The position numbers and the translations under genes were made by a program. Of a stretch of 64,000 bases of DNA, positions 46,636 to 55,911 are shown one piece after another; the stretch's first letter is position 1; the number at the start of each line of letters is the position of its first letter. The stretch lies in assembly GCF_900447215.1 (NCBI RefSeq), contig NZ_UFYA01000001.1, forward strand, positions 1,612,001-1,676,000, written 5' to 3'. This stretch comes from Dermatophilus congolensis (GTDB taxonomy: Bacteria > Actinomycetota > Actinomycetes > Actinomycetales > Dermatophilaceae). The notes beneath the pieces were generated by a model. That model searched no databases and had not been told where the DNA came from. It saw only the letters and a list, made by a program, of their open reading frames with translations.

Positions 46636-48195
46636 CTAGTAAGCGCCGCTGCTGGTAAACACCGCTGAAAAGGTGCGGAACAAGATATGCAAGTCACCCA
46701 TCGGTGACCAGTTATCGACGTACCGAAGATCAAGCCGCAATGACTCTTCCCAAGACAGGTCAGAACGGCCGCTTACCTGCCACAACCCTGTCATTCCAGG
46801 CTTAACATGCAGTCGTCGCAACGCATCGGGTTCATACTGCTCTACCTCGCGAGCCAATGGCGGCCGCGGCCCTACCAGCGACATATCGCCAATAAGAACG
46901 TTAATGAGCTGCGGTAACTCATCAAGGGAGTATCGGCGAAGGAAATGACCAATCTTCGTGATGCGAGGGTCATCCTTCATCTTGAACAGCACACCATTGC
47001 CGTCGCTACGCGCTTCCAGGGCTTCGAGCCGTTTCTCAGCATCGACGACCATCGTGCGGAATTTGAAAATCCAAAAGAACTTGCCCCGCACTCCCACTCG
47101 CTGTTGCCGGAAAAACACCGGCCCAGGGTCACTGACTTTGATCGCAACCGCAATCGCAACCATCAACGGAGACAGCAGGAACAGCAAAAGAGCCGCCAAA
47201 CTGCAGTCCATAAGCCCTTTAAGAATTGCTGAGCGTCGCGCAGCCGCCGGACGTTCAATATGAAGCAAGGAAAGGTTTGTCGAGGGCCGGATAGACAAAC
47301 GCGGGCCAGCAACATCGAGCAATCCAGGCGAGACAATCAGCTCAATGCCGCGTTCTTCCAGTGCCCACGCCAACCGCCGCAAGGATTTTCCAGCCAAATC
47401 TGGGTGGCTTGCCACTACCACCACCTCAGCGTCATACAAATCAGCAGCAGCAAGTGCATCACGTGGACGCCCCATCACCGGGACACCTTCCAATGAAGTT
47501 GTCGTGTCCCACTCAGCGTCGAATCCAGTAGCACATACTGCAACCGGCCGAAGTCCTTGCCCCGGCTCAGATTTAATAGAGCGAATGAGATTAGCTGCAG
47601 CGTCAGCGCGCCCCACAACAATCGTGCGCTGCATCAGTTCACCAACGCGTCGATGACGTACAAGCCAACGACGCATCACCCAACGAGCAGCTAATCCACC
47701 AGCAAACAACAGCGGCAACATAAGGAAAACCCACATGCGTGCCAATGGATAGTTGCTCGCGAATGCACCGATTGCCAGCACCGACAGCAAGCCGACCGTG
47801 GCGCGCCCCACCGACCGATACTCTTCGGTACTCACCCCGAGGAACCGCCGCTCGTATGCGTTTGCCATCACCAATGCGAGTACCCATACGAACGGAATCG
47901 CAACAGTCGCCATCCAATAGCCAGTTGTGACTTCCGAGCCAAACCGCGTGACCGATGCTGCCACTGCGCCAGCAGCACCAATCACGAAGTCACCTGCAAC
48001 CAAGCGCAATAAATACGCACGAGCCCACTCGCCACCGGGAGCATGTGCGGGGGTATTAACCGGGCCTAAAGACGGCGCAAACGGGATGTCGGATTCGTCG
48101 CGCAGTACGAGGCGAGCGGTCTCGCCCTCGGCCTTCGCCGAAGTCCGGCGACCGGACCGATGCCACCCCCTGGTTGATCGGTTCTCGACAGTCAC
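46636..48195 (-). CDS. WcaJ/CpsE-type polyprenyl phosphoglycosyltransferase
   Basis: About 519 residues. Four N-terminal transmembrane helices, a CoA-binding-like cytosolic domain (RTIVVGRADAAANLIRSIK), then a fifth membrane segment and the catalytic bacterial sugar transferase domain: FRQQRVGVRGKFFWIFKFRTM, ITKIGHFLRRYSLDELPQL, MSLVGPRPPL and HVKPGMTGLWQVSGR. It loads the first sugar-1-phosphate onto undecaprenyl phosphate, starting repeat-unit synthesis. I prefer GTG at 48195 (VTVENRS), because GGAGAG lies eight bases upstream; the frame is open to 48243. It stands apart from the exopolysaccharide locus at 19-33 kb but is the only initiating enzyme in the window. Confidence 0.93.
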   Translation of the reverse strand: MTVENRSTRGWHRSGRRTSAKAEGETARLVLRDESDIPFAPSLGPVNTPAHAPGGEWARAYLLRLVAGDFVIGAAGAVAASVTRFGSEVTTGYWMATVAIPFVWVLALVMANAYERRFLGVSTEEYRSVGRATVGLLSVLAIGAFASNYPLARMWVFLMLPLLFAGGLAARWVMRRWLVRHRRVGELMQRTIVVGRADAAANLIRSIKSEPGQGLRPVAVCATGFDAEWDTTTSLEGVPVMGRPRDALAAADLYDAEVVVVASHPDLAGKSLRRLAWALEERGIELIVSPGLLDVAGPRLSIRPSTNLSLLHIERPAAARRSAILKGLMDCSLAALLLFLLSPLMVAIAVAIKVSDPGPVFFRQQRVGVRGKFFWIFKFRTMVVDAEKRLEALEARSDGNGVLFKMKDDPRITKIGHFLRRYSLDELPQLINVLIGDMSLVGPRPPLAREVEQYEPDALRRLHVKPGMTGLWQVSGRSDLSWEESLRLDLRYVDNWSPMGDLHILFRTFSAVFTSSGAY

Positions 48196-48573
48196 TTCTT
48201 GTTCTCTCCACATGTTGAGGAACTGGGTTCGAAAAATAGGCACACAGCTGTGCGCACACGATCCGACACTGCCCCCGACGTCATGTGCGTCTCCCCTGAC
48301 AGCCCCGCAGGCCGATAGTGCGATATCGCATCATCGACCATTGCTCCCCCAGAGCTTTGTAGCGCCAATTTTCTCATGCGGTGTGGGGCCGTGTCCCTGT
48401 TGAAAGAATTCGGCTACCACTTCCACGGTAATCTCCTCGGCAACTCAATTGCCTACTCTTGTGCCACCTTTGCAGAATTCTTGAGTTTCGCGCAGCAGAC
48501 TCTCCGCGAGCAGATAAAGCATCCATACAAATTACTGATCCTCGACACCTTGCTCAGATGCCGAGGACCTGCG
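48196..48573 (-). promoter_or_regulatory. Upstream region of the wcaJ-like gene
   Basis: About 378 bases between pth and the wcaJ-like gene. Open frames here lack ribosome binding sites and recognisable domains. A short palindrome GCGATATCGC lies near 48320. The wcaJ-like promoter must be here, but I cannot place it. Confidence 0.4.
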
Positions 48574-49167
48574 TTACGAAGCGGCGTGAAAAACCTGCTG
48601 AGTTGCTACAACTCCGCGTTCAGCGAGCATTTCCACGGCATCTGCAGCACGCGCAACCATGACTTCTGCCTCAACTTGTTCTGAAGAACTGAAGTTCTTC
48701 AGAACATAGTCAGCCGGATCCTGCCTGCCTGGAGGGCGCCCCACACCTACTCGCACACGCACGTAATCCTTACTACCTACCGCAGCACTAATAGATCGCA
48801 AGCCATTGTGTCCCCCCTCTCCCCCACCCTTTTTGATGCGCACGTCACCGAAAGGAATATCCAGTTCGTCATGCACGACGATCAAGTGCTCAAGCGGGAT
48901 GGAGTAGTACTGCAGCAAGGCACTGACTGGCCCACCCGAGAGGTTCATAAATGACATTGGTTGACCCAAAACAGCCTTAGGCCCCGGTGCTCCACCTGCC
49001 GCCACCCCTAAACGCACATCCGCCACATGCGCACGAGCTTTGTGCCGCTTGAGGTTCGCGTGCGAACGCGCAGCTAATTCTGCTATCACCATTGCACCGG
49101 CATTGTGCCGATTGCCGGCATATTGCGTACCCGGATTACCGAGTCCCACCACAAGAAAAGCGTCCAT
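48574..49167 (-). CDS. pth: Peptidyl-tRNA hydrolase
   Basis: About 197 residues, normal length. Releases tRNA from aborted peptidyl-tRNA. VVGLGNPGTQYAGNRHNAGAM carries the substrate Asn and catalytic His; HDELDIPFGDVRIKKGGGEGGHNGLRS has the catalytic Asp and second Asn. RVRVGVGRPPGRQDPADYVL completes the pattern. ATG at 49167 is preferred to the GTG six bases earlier; neither has a clear ribosome binding site. It follows the rplY terminator, in the usual rplY-pth order. Confidence 0.96.
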   Translation of the reverse strand: MDAFLVVGLGNPGTQYAGNRHNAGAMVIAELAARSHANLKRHKARAHVADVRLGVAAGGAPGPKAVLGQPMSFMNLSGGPVSALLQYYSIPLEHLIVVHDELDIPFGDVRIKKGGGEGGHNGLRSISAAVGSKDYVRVRVGVGRPPGRQDPADYVLKNFSSSEQVEAEVMVARAADAVEMLAERGVVATQQVFHAAS

Positions 49168-49204
49168 TCTCACAGGCTACGGGCCCACCTCTGAGAGAAA
49201 GAAA

Positions 49205-49242
49205 GCGCGGGGGTGAAGCACCTTGGTGCCTCACCCCCGCGC
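49205..49242 (-). terminator. rplY terminator
   Basis: GCGCGGGGGTGA (49205-49216) pairs with TCACCCCCGCGC (49231-49242), with an inner GCACC/GGTGC hairpin. On the minus strand it is followed by TTTCTTTCTCTC. It lies 42 bases past the rplY stop. Confidence 0.9.
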
Positions 49243-49283
49243 TCGATATGAAGCGCATGCACGCTAGAACGCTGACAACAGGG

Positions 49284-49919
49284 TCACTCCTGCTTGTCGT
49301 CCTCAGCGGCTTCGGGCTCGTCTTTCTCGATACCAGCTTCGGCTTCGGCCTCTTCGAGCTCGGCCTCGAGCTGCTCAGCGGTGGTGGCAGCGGTGACGTT
49401 GACAACGAGGGTCTCAGCGTCGGTCTCAAGCTCAACGCCTGCGGGAAGCTTGATGTCCTTAGCGAAGATCTGGGTGCCAACGGCAGCGTCAGTCACGTCG
49501 ATCTCCACGTTTTCGGGGATGTCCGTGGCCGGAGCGAGAACGGTGAGGGTGTTGGCGTCAAGGTCAACGTAGGTCTCCGGTGCAGCTTCACCGGTGACAG
49601 TGATGGACACGTCAACGGAAACCTTCTCACCCTTCTTTACGCGAACGAGGTCAACGTGAACGATCTCGGGACGGATCGGGAAACGCTGGATGTCCTTGAC
49701 CAGGCAGAGGTGCTCCTGGCCGTCAAGCACAACGGTCAACAAAGCGTTAGCGGTCTTGGTGGCCATCATGGTGTCGTGCCCGGGGAGGACAACGTGCACC
49801 GGGGCTTCGCCGCCGCCGTAGATCACGGCGGGGATTTTGCTAGCACGACGGATGGAACGGGCAGCGCCTTTACCGAACTGGCTGCGAGCTTCAGCCTCAA
49901 TACGAATGCTGTCGGACAT
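49284..49919 (-). CDS. rplY: 50S ribosomal protein L25/general stress protein Ctc
   Basis: 211 residues, the long Ctc form. The N-terminal 5S rRNA-binding domain begins IRIEAEARSQFGKGAARSIRR and has KIPAVIYGGGEAPVHV. The C-terminal TL5-type domain has HVDLVRVKKGEKVSVDV. The tail is acidic (EAEAEAGIEKDEPEAAEDD). Part of the large ribosomal subunit. It follows prs by 214 bases that include a long imperfect hairpin, a possible leader. The order glmU-prs-rplY-pth is the common actinobacterial one. Confidence 0.96.
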   Translation of the reverse strand: MSDSIRIEAEARSQFGKGAARSIRRASKIPAVIYGGGEAPVHVVLPGHDTMMATKTANALLTVVLDGQEHLCLVKDIQRFPIRPEIVHVDLVRVKKGEKVSVDVSITVTGEAAPETYVDLDANTLTVLAPATDIPENVEIDVTDAAVGTQIFAKDIKLPAGVELETDAETLVVNVTAATTAEQLEAELEEAEAEAGIEKDEPEAAEDDKQE

Positions 49920-50026
49920 GGTGTCTCCTGACTGTGGTCAATGATGGACAGATCTCGACAAGACACGGGAAAGTCCACACATACAGCAGGGACACCGCGT
50001 CGATAACGGCCAGCCAGGACGCACCT

Positions 50027-50081
50027 CTCCGATCCCGCGCCGTTCTGCCCAATGTGTTGGGTGGACGGTGGGAGATCGGAG
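50027..50081 (-). promoter_or_regulatory. Long imperfect hairpin in the prs-rplY gap
   Basis: CTCCGATC (50027-50034) pairs with GATCGGAG (50074-50081). Inside, further pairings (GCCGTTC with GGACGGT, CCCAA with TTGGG) give a nearly continuous stem around a TGTG loop. It lies 53 bases after the prs stop and 108 bases before the rplY start. No U-tract follows. It may be a terminator, an RNA processing site, or part of an L25 autoregulatory leader. Confidence 0.55.
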
Positions 50082-50133
50082 CTGCACGTCACCAGCGGCC
50101 CTCGCCGAGGTAACTACACGAGTTTAGGGGTTC

Positions 50134-51114
50134 TCAGCCCTCTACCTCAAACAGGCTGGTAACTGACCCATCCTCAAAAACTTCACGGATAGCTTGGCTG
50201 ACCAGCGGCGCAATAGACAACACTGTGAGCTTGTCGAAACGACGTTCTGCAGGAATGGGCAAGGTGTTGGTCACAATCACCTCGCGTGCCACGCTCGCCT
50301 TGAGACGTTCAATGGCCGGGTCCGAGAAAATACCATGTGTAGCAGCAATAACCACACCCGCCGCGCCGTGCTCCATCAGCACCGCAGCGGCCTGACAGAT
50401 CGTGCCACCGGAATCGATCATGTCATCGACAAGAATGCACAGACGTCCCTCAACCTCACCAACAACGCGGTTGGCATGTGACTGGTTCGGGCGCGTGATG
50501 TCGCGTGTTTTGTGAATGAACGCCAACGGTGCACCACCGAGCTTCTTACTCCACTGTTCAGCAACCTTGATACGCCCAGCATCGGGGCTGACAATCGCAA
50601 GGTTCTCGTGCCCGTAACGCTCAAAAACATAGTCAGACAGCATCGGCATAGCCTGCAGGTGGTCGACCGGACCATTGAAGAAACCCTGCGTCTGCGCGGT
50701 GTGCAAATCAACACAAATAAGGCGGTCAGCACCCGCAGCTTTAAACAGGTCTGCCATCAGACGAGCCGAAATAGGTTCACGGCCACGGTGCTTCTTGTCT
50801 TGACGGGCGTAGCCATAGAACGGCACCACCGCAGTGATGCGTTTAGCCGAAGCGCGCTTCAACGCATCGATCATGATGAGGTGCTCCATGATCCATTTGT
50901 TGATAGGAGCGGTGTGGCTCTGCACAACAAAAGCATCCGAGCCACGGACTGACTCATCAAACCGAACGTAGATTTCCGAGTTGGCGAACTCGTACGCGGT
51001 AGTTGGCACGAGATCGATGTCCAGGCAGTCAGCAATCTCTTCAGCGAGCTCGGGGTGAGATCGCCCCGACATCACCAACAGGTTTTTCTGGTTGGGACGC
51101 GTCATCGCGTTCAT
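50134..51114 (-). CDS. prs: Ribose-phosphate pyrophosphokinase
   Basis: About 326 residues, class I PRPP synthase. Makes PRPP from ribose-5-phosphate and ATP for nucleotide, His and Trp synthesis, and for the arabinose donor of actinobacterial walls. SGRSHPELAEEIA, FANSEIYVRFDESVRG, PFYGYARQDKKHRGREPISARL (flexible loop) and the PRPP loop LVDDMIDSGGTICQA are all present. ATG at 51114 has AGGAG eight bases upstream and overlaps the glmU stop as ATGA, so the two are coupled. Confidence 0.97.
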   Translation of the reverse strand: MNAMTRPNQKNLLVMSGRSHPELAEEIADCLDIDLVPTTAYEFANSEIYVRFDESVRGSDAFVVQSHTAPINKWIMEHLIMIDALKRASAKRITAVVPFYGYARQDKKHRGREPISARLMADLFKAAGADRLICVDLHTAQTQGFFNGPVDHLQAMPMLSDYVFERYGHENLAIVSPDAGRIKVAEQWSKKLGGAPLAFIHKTRDITRPNQSHANRVVGEVEGRLCILVDDMIDSGGTICQAAAVLMEHGAAGVVIAATHGIFSDPAIERLKASVAREVIVTNTLPIPAERRFDKLTVLSIAPLVSQAIREVFEDGSVTSLFEVEG

Positions 51115-52217
51115 CGACAATTCTCCTGCTGATCTGTGATGTGTGGGTGGGTGGTGAAAGAAGTGATGGCTGTGCCGTCCGGGATGTCACTGCCTGCACG
51201 AATCTGGACATAAGGCCCAACTGTCACGGCAGAACCAATGGTGGCAGCGTCGATCTCGCAACGGCGCACGTGGGTACCGTCACCGACTGCCGAGTCACTG
51301 ATGGTTGCTTCTGGACCGACGGTTGCATCTGCCCCGATGGTTGTTTCCCCTAGCAGTTGCACATTCGGGCGAATGATCGTGTCCACGCCGATAACGACAT
51401 CAACATCGATCCATGTGCTGGCGGGGTCAATGATGGTCACGCCCTGACGCATCCACTTTTCGCAGACACGTCGGTTGAGCTCTGCACCCATGCGTGCGAG
51501 CTGCACCCGGTCGTTGACCCCTTCGGTCTGCCACAAATCATCAATGACATGGGCTGCGACGCGACGACCACGGTCCCTGGCAATGGCGAGCACGTCGGTG
51601 AGGTATTTCTCGCCTTGCGCGTTATCTGTGCCTACCTGACTCAAAGCAGAGCGCAATAGCTCACCGTCAAAGGCATAAATGCCGGAGTTGATTTCCGTGA
51701 TGAGTGCTTGCTCAGCGGTGGCATCTTTTTGCTCGACGATGCCGGTGACAGCCCCGGTCTCATCACGCAGAATCCGTCCATAACCGTGCGGGTCAGGAAC
51801 ATGAGCTGTCATCACCGTGACGCCGTTACCGTTCGTCTCATGCTCAGCAACGAGCGCAGCGAGGGTTTCGCTGGCCAGCATCGGCACATCCCCGTAGGTG
51901 ACAACGACTGTGCCTGATAGGTCAGCCGGAAGTTTTTCCAGACCGCATTCAGCGGCCCGACCGGTGCCTTTAACCTCATCCTGATCAGCAACAACAGCCT
52001 GCGGAGCCACCTGCGATACGTGCGCAGCCACAAGCTCACGCTTGTGGCGAACAACTACAGCAAGATGCTCAGGTTCAAGCCCCTCAGCTGCCTTAATCGC
52101 GTGACCGAGGAGCGTACGCCCACCGATGGCATGCAAGACCTTGGGGACTGCGGACTTCATACGGGTGCCCTCGCCCGCAGCGAGGACAACAACAGCGGCG
52201 GGCCGGTGGATGGTCAC
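51111..52217 (-). CDS. glmU: GlmU-type N-acetylglucosamine-1-phosphate uridyltransferase, C-terminally short
   Basis: 368 residues against 450-495 for normal GlmU. The N-terminal pyrophosphorylase domain is complete: VLAAGEGTRMKSAVPKVLH, VADQDEVKGTGRAAECGL, VVTYGDVPML, GYGRILRDETG, TEINSGIYAF. The left-handed beta-helix domain starts at about 250, but the protein stops soon after VGPYVQIRAGSDIPDGTAI. It therefore lacks the region that in E. coli GlmU holds Lys351, His363, Tyr366 and Asn377, i.e. the acetyltransferase site. The stop overlaps the prs ATG, so nothing of the domain remains downstream. UTP-dependent uridylation should still work; acetylation should not. Confidence 0.93.
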   Translation of the reverse strand: MTIHRPAAVVVLAAGEGTRMKSAVPKVLHAIGGRTLLGHAIKAAEGLEPEHLAVVVRHKRELVAAHVSQVAPQAVVADQDEVKGTGRAAECGLEKLPADLSGTVVVTYGDVPMLASETLAALVAEHETNGNGVTVMTAHVPDPHGYGRILRDETGAVTGIVEQKDATAEQALITEINSGIYAFDGELLRSALSQVGTDNAQGEKYLTDVLAIARDRGRRVAAHVIDDLWQTEGVNDRVQLARMGAELNRRVCEKWMRQGVTIIDPASTWIDVDVVIGVDTIIRPNVQLLGETTIGADATVGPEATISDSAVGDGTHVRRCEIDAATIGSAVTVGPYVQIRAGSDIPDGTAITSFTTHPHITDQQENCR

Positions 52218-52523
52218 GATCAGTTCGTCTCCGGGAGGCTGAAGCGGCTTGTGGGCAGTGCCATAGCGAGCAAAAGATCAACGCTGCACGCATATAGCGT
52301 CCACGACCGTGCACGCATCGAGCGATCTGCTGCGGCCGTGATCCGATCGCAACAATACTCGTCCGTACGTGTCTGCGGTGTCCTGAGAACCTCCACACGA
52401 CTTCCGACAGCGAAATATCGCGAGCGAACACTAAGAAATTCGTTCACAAATGCGTGGGCACCTGTGACACGCCAGTGGGGCCCTGCATACACCATGCAAG
52501 ACCCCACTCAGACGCCAGTCACA
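52218..52523 (-). terminator. Gap between glmU and the BCCT gene, with a hairpin
   Basis: 306 bases without a credible gene. AGTGGGG (52474-52480) pairs with CCCCACT (52502-52508), with an inner TGCAT/ATGCA pairing; this hairpin lies 16 bases past the BCCT stop and probably ends that transcript, although no U-tract is seen. The remainder should hold the glmU promoter. Confidence 0.55.
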
Positions 52524-54328
52524 TCAGCGACTACGGCGCTGCTGCTGCTTTTGCTTAGCGCGGCGACGGCGTTCCTCACGCTCGTCCGCTTCACGGTGTA
52601 GACGCCGCTCCAGAGCAAGCTGACGTCCAAACCGCTCACGCTCACGCAGATCCAGATAAATCACATCGCGCTGAAGTCCCTTAACAATCGCGAACATCAA
52701 CCCCACGATCACAAACAGGAAGGGGGTCGAGGCCACAATCGTGACGCTCTGCACGCTGTTAAGCGCATCGTCACCACCAGCAAGAAGCAAGGTGATTCCA
52801 ACCAATGCAGTGAGCAGGCCCCACAGTGCAGAAAGCCAGGGCGATGCATCGCCACGACCGTTCTGGGACATCGACCCCATCACTGTGGACGCAGAATCAG
52901 CCGACGTGATGAAGAACGTGGCAAGCAGCAAAATCGCAACAAACCCAGCCGCAGTACCCCCAGGGAACTGGTGCAGAAGATTGAACAACTGCTGCTCAGC
53001 ATTCCCATCGCCGTAGATCGACTTTCCGGTCTGCTCCATGACGATGGCTGTGCCACCAAAAATCGCGAACCAGACTGTTGAAAGTCCCGCAGGAACAAGC
53101 ATCACACCCAAGCAGAACTCTTTAATGGTTCGACCACGCGAAATACGCGCAAGGAACATACCAACGAAAGGTGACCAGCTAATCCACCACGCCCAGTAAA
53201 AGATTGACCACGAGGACAGCCATTTACCGGCGGTGCCATTTGCAGAAGCTGCTGTTCGACTTGCCATCTCGAAAAATTGGCTCAAATACGAACCAATCGA
53301 CCCTGGCAGCAAGTTGAGTTGGGTCACTGTCGGCCCAAAAGCGAAAACAAAGAGGGCAAGCACAGCAGCAAGAATCATGTTGATGTTCGAGAGGATTTGA
53401 ATCCCCCGCCCCACGCCGGAAAACGCAGACATCATGAACGCCAAAGTGAGAATCGCCACGATCGTGACAATGAGGCCATTACCCGGGTTGTGAACCAACC
53501 CTGAGGCCTCAAGACCAGCACGAATCTGCAATGCTCCCAATCCAAGCGAACAAGCAGTACCGAACACCGTCGCAAAGATCGACAGAATGTCGATGCAGCG
53601 ACCAAACAGCCCGTTTGCGTGCTTCTCCCCCACTAGCGGAGTAAAAGCCGCTGAGATGAGCTGCTTACGCCCCACTCGGTACGTGGAGTAAGCGATGGCC
53701 AAACCAACAATCGCGTAGACCGCCCACGGATGCAGCGTCCAGTGGAACATCGCCGTGGCCATAGCGGTCCCGACCTCTTGCTTAGCGTGCCCTGGGACGC
53801 CATCGCGATAGAAAGACAACGGTTCAGAAGCTCCGTAGAACATCAGACCGATACCCATACCCGCCGCGAACATCATCGCGATCCATGAACTCGTGCGGAA
53901 TTCCGGCTGTTCATCCATCGACCCAAGACGAATGTTACCGAAACGCCCAAAGGCAATGGTGAGCACGAAAGCCACGAACACCGTGCCGAAGAACACGAGA
54001 AGGCCCATCCCAGGTTGTCTAGAACCCAAGAAAACGCAACCTTCGCAGCAGCCGAGAACGTATCACCTGACAACAAACCCCACGCAACCACGATCGCAAT
54101 AAGCACCGAGGCAGGGATGATCACGCTGTAGTCAATTGGTGCATCAGCACGCTCAGACTCAAGCTCGACCGGCTTTTCACGCAGGTCTTCTGGTGTTAAT
54201 TCACGGTCGCTCGAGAGAATTGTGGCGAGTTCCTGCATAGCACTCGTCGTCGGCCCCACGAACTGGCCTTTATCTTCGCCGACGGGATCCGGGGCATCAG
54301 CTGATGGCGGATTTTCTTTATCGGTCAT
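52524..54328 (-). pseudogene. BCCT family betaine/choline transporter, frameshifted near its 5' end
   Basis: The N-terminal part starts at ATG 54328 (MTDKENPPSADAPD) and reads through a first membrane segment to VLDNLGWAF. The main part lies in another frame from about 54010 to 52524 and resumes [19 protein letters not shown]. Joined, they form a protein of about 600 residues typical of BCCT carriers: [40 protein letters not shown], and the substrate-binding Trp region [16 protein letters not shown]. The C-terminal tail is highly charged, as in osmosensing BCCT proteins. One missing base in GCCTTCTCG near 54012 would explain the break. Pseudogene, phase-variable gene, or sequencing error cannot be told apart here. 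Confidence 0.8.
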
Positions 54329-54510
54329 ACAAGTGAAACTACCGAGGAAAACGCACCACACCCAACAAGCGAGTACGGATAACACATATTTCGCGTCGCC
54401 TGATTCAGTGAAAATAAATAACTTCGCAGAGACGAATACCGCTGACGCACATACACGTCACCGGCGGAAACACAACCATTCCAGAAGAACAGAAGTTAAT
54501 GCGCAATAAA

Positions 54511-54592
54511 TGGTTCCCCGGGTAGGAATCGAACCTACGTCGCTTGTCCTGATTCAAAGTCAGGCGGGCCCTACCAGCAGACCAACCGGGGA
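54511..54592 (-). tRNA. tRNA-Gln (anticodon TTG)
   Basis: Acceptor stem 54586-54592 with 54515-54521 (7 bp), D-arm, anticodon stem CCTGA/TCAGG around CTTTGAA giving TTG, T-arm GTAGG-TTCGATT-CCTAC, discriminator A and an encoded CCA (54511-54513). The variable region has nine bases (expected 4-5), and there are two bases between D-stem and anticodon stem, so the body is 78 bases. A tRNA-Gln near glmU matches other actinobacteria. Confidence 0.85.
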
Positions 54593-54709
54593 GCGGTCTC
54601 GTGTGAAACCGCCCCTAGCCTACGCCACATCTGAGCATGCGCGAACCAACATGGGCACCACGGCTCGTCAAGGACCACGCATCACCAGCAAATTGGCACA
54701 ATAAGATCC

Positions 54710-55393
54710 GTGCCTCCTGAACGCCCCACACGCCCCTTCCGTAACCGCATGACCGGCAAAGAACGCCGTGAACAGCTCATCGGCATCGGTCGCGCCCTCT
54801 TCGCCGACCACGGATTCGAAGGCACCACAGTCGAAGAAATTGCTTCTCGCGCAAACGTCAGCAAACCTGTCGTCTACGAACACTTCGGCGGAAAAGAAGG
54901 ACTTTACGCCGTCGTCGTCGACCGAGAAATCCGCGCCCTCCTCGACGCCATCACCACCGCCCTCACCACCCCCGACATGGGTTCCCGCGCCCTCATCGAA
55001 CTCGCTGCCCTGGCCCTGCTCGACTACATCGATACCTCAACCGACGGGTTCCGCATCCTCGTCCGCGACTCCCCCACCGGACAATCCACCGGATCCTTCG
55101 CCTCACTCATCTCCGATGTCGCCAGCCAAGTCGAACATCTCCTCGCAGCAAAATTCCGCTCCGCAAGTCTAGACCCCCGCATGGCCCCCATGTACGCCCA
55201 AATGCTCGTCGGCATGGTTGCCCTCACAGGCCAATGGTGGCTCGACAACGGAAAATTCAAAAAAGAAGACGTCGCCACCCACATCATCAACCTTGCCTGG
55301 AACGGCATGACCGGACTCGAACCCGACCCCACCTTGACCGTCCACGTCCGAGAACACCGACGCACCCCCGACACCACGGACCACCAATCGTGA
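54710..55393 (+). CDS. TetR-family transcriptional regulator
   Basis: 227 residues. The N-terminal HTH runs KERREQLIGIGRALFADHGFEGTTVEEIASRANVSKPVVYEHFGGKEGLY, a textbook TetR domain. The ligand-binding part has FRILVRDSPTG and GQWWLDNGKF, as in the regulator found next to glmU and mfd in M. tuberculosis (Rv1019). GTG start at 54710. Its TGA overlaps the GTG of the MarR gene, so both regulators are made together. Ligand and targets unknown; the transporter at 52.5 kb lies beyond the tRNA and is not divergent from it. Confidence 0.92.
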   Translation: MPPERPTRPFRNRMTGKERREQLIGIGRALFADHGFEGTTVEEIASRANVSKPVVYEHFGGKEGLYAVVVDREIRALLDAITTALTTPDMGSRALIELAALALLDYIDTSTDGFRILVRDSPTGQSTGSFASLISDVASQVEHLLAAKFRSASLDPRMAPMYAQMLVGMVALTGQWWLDNGKFKKEDVATHIINLAWNGMTGLEPDPTLTVHVREHRRTPDTTDHQS

Positions 55394-55902
55394 CCCCCCA
55401 AGACCCCCCATCTGCCCACTACGACGAAGTCGACCGCATCGTCGCAGCATGGGAACGAGAACTACCCAACCTCGACGCCACCCCTTTGCACGTCCTCTCA
55501 CGAATCTCACGCTTAAGCCGACACCTAGAATTCGCGCGCCGCAGCGCATTCGAAGCCAACAACCTCGAACCTTGGGAATTCGACGTCCTCTCCGCACTAC
55601 GCCGCGCAGGATCCCCCTTTGAAATGTCCCCGGGAGAACTCGTCCACGACACCCTTTCCACCAGCGGCACCATGACAAACCGCATCGCCCGACTAGAAAA
55701 ACGCGGACTCGTCACCCGCCACCGCGACCCTCACGACGGCCGAAGCATGCGCATCCGCCTGACCACCGCCGGCAAAAACGCAGCCGAAAACACCCTCACC
55801 GCCCTCATCGACCGCGAAAACGACCTCCTAGCCGCACTGGGCAACACCGAACGCAACGAACTCATCAACCACCTACGCCACATGCTGCTCAGCTTCGACT
55901 AA
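55390..55902 (+). CDS. MarR-family transcriptional regulator
   Basis: 170 residues. Winged-helix core WEFDVLSALRRAGSPFEMSP, LVHDTLSTSGTMTNRIARLEKRGLVTR and RDPHDGRSMRIRLT (wing). The GTG start lies in the GTGA overlap with the TetR gene; the open frame to the left of it is only a shadow of the TetR gene. MarR proteins are dimeric repressors released by phenolic or oxidising ligands. No conserved Cys is visible, so direct redox sensing is unlikely. Confidence 0.92.
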   Translation: MTPQDPPSAHYDEVDRIVAAWERELPNLDATPLHVLSRISRLSRHLEFARRSAFEANNLEPWEFDVLSALRRAGSPFEMSPGELVHDTLSTSGTMTNRIARLEKRGLVTRHRDPHDGRSMRIRLTTAGKNAAENTLTALIDRENDLLAALGNTERNELINHLRHMLLSFD

Positions 55903-55911
55903 CCCACTCAC

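Noticed and set aside
48376-48684. Plus-strand open frame of 102 codons between the wcaJ-like gene and pth
   Set aside because: It overlaps pth antisense, has no ribosome binding site, and the product shows no family features.
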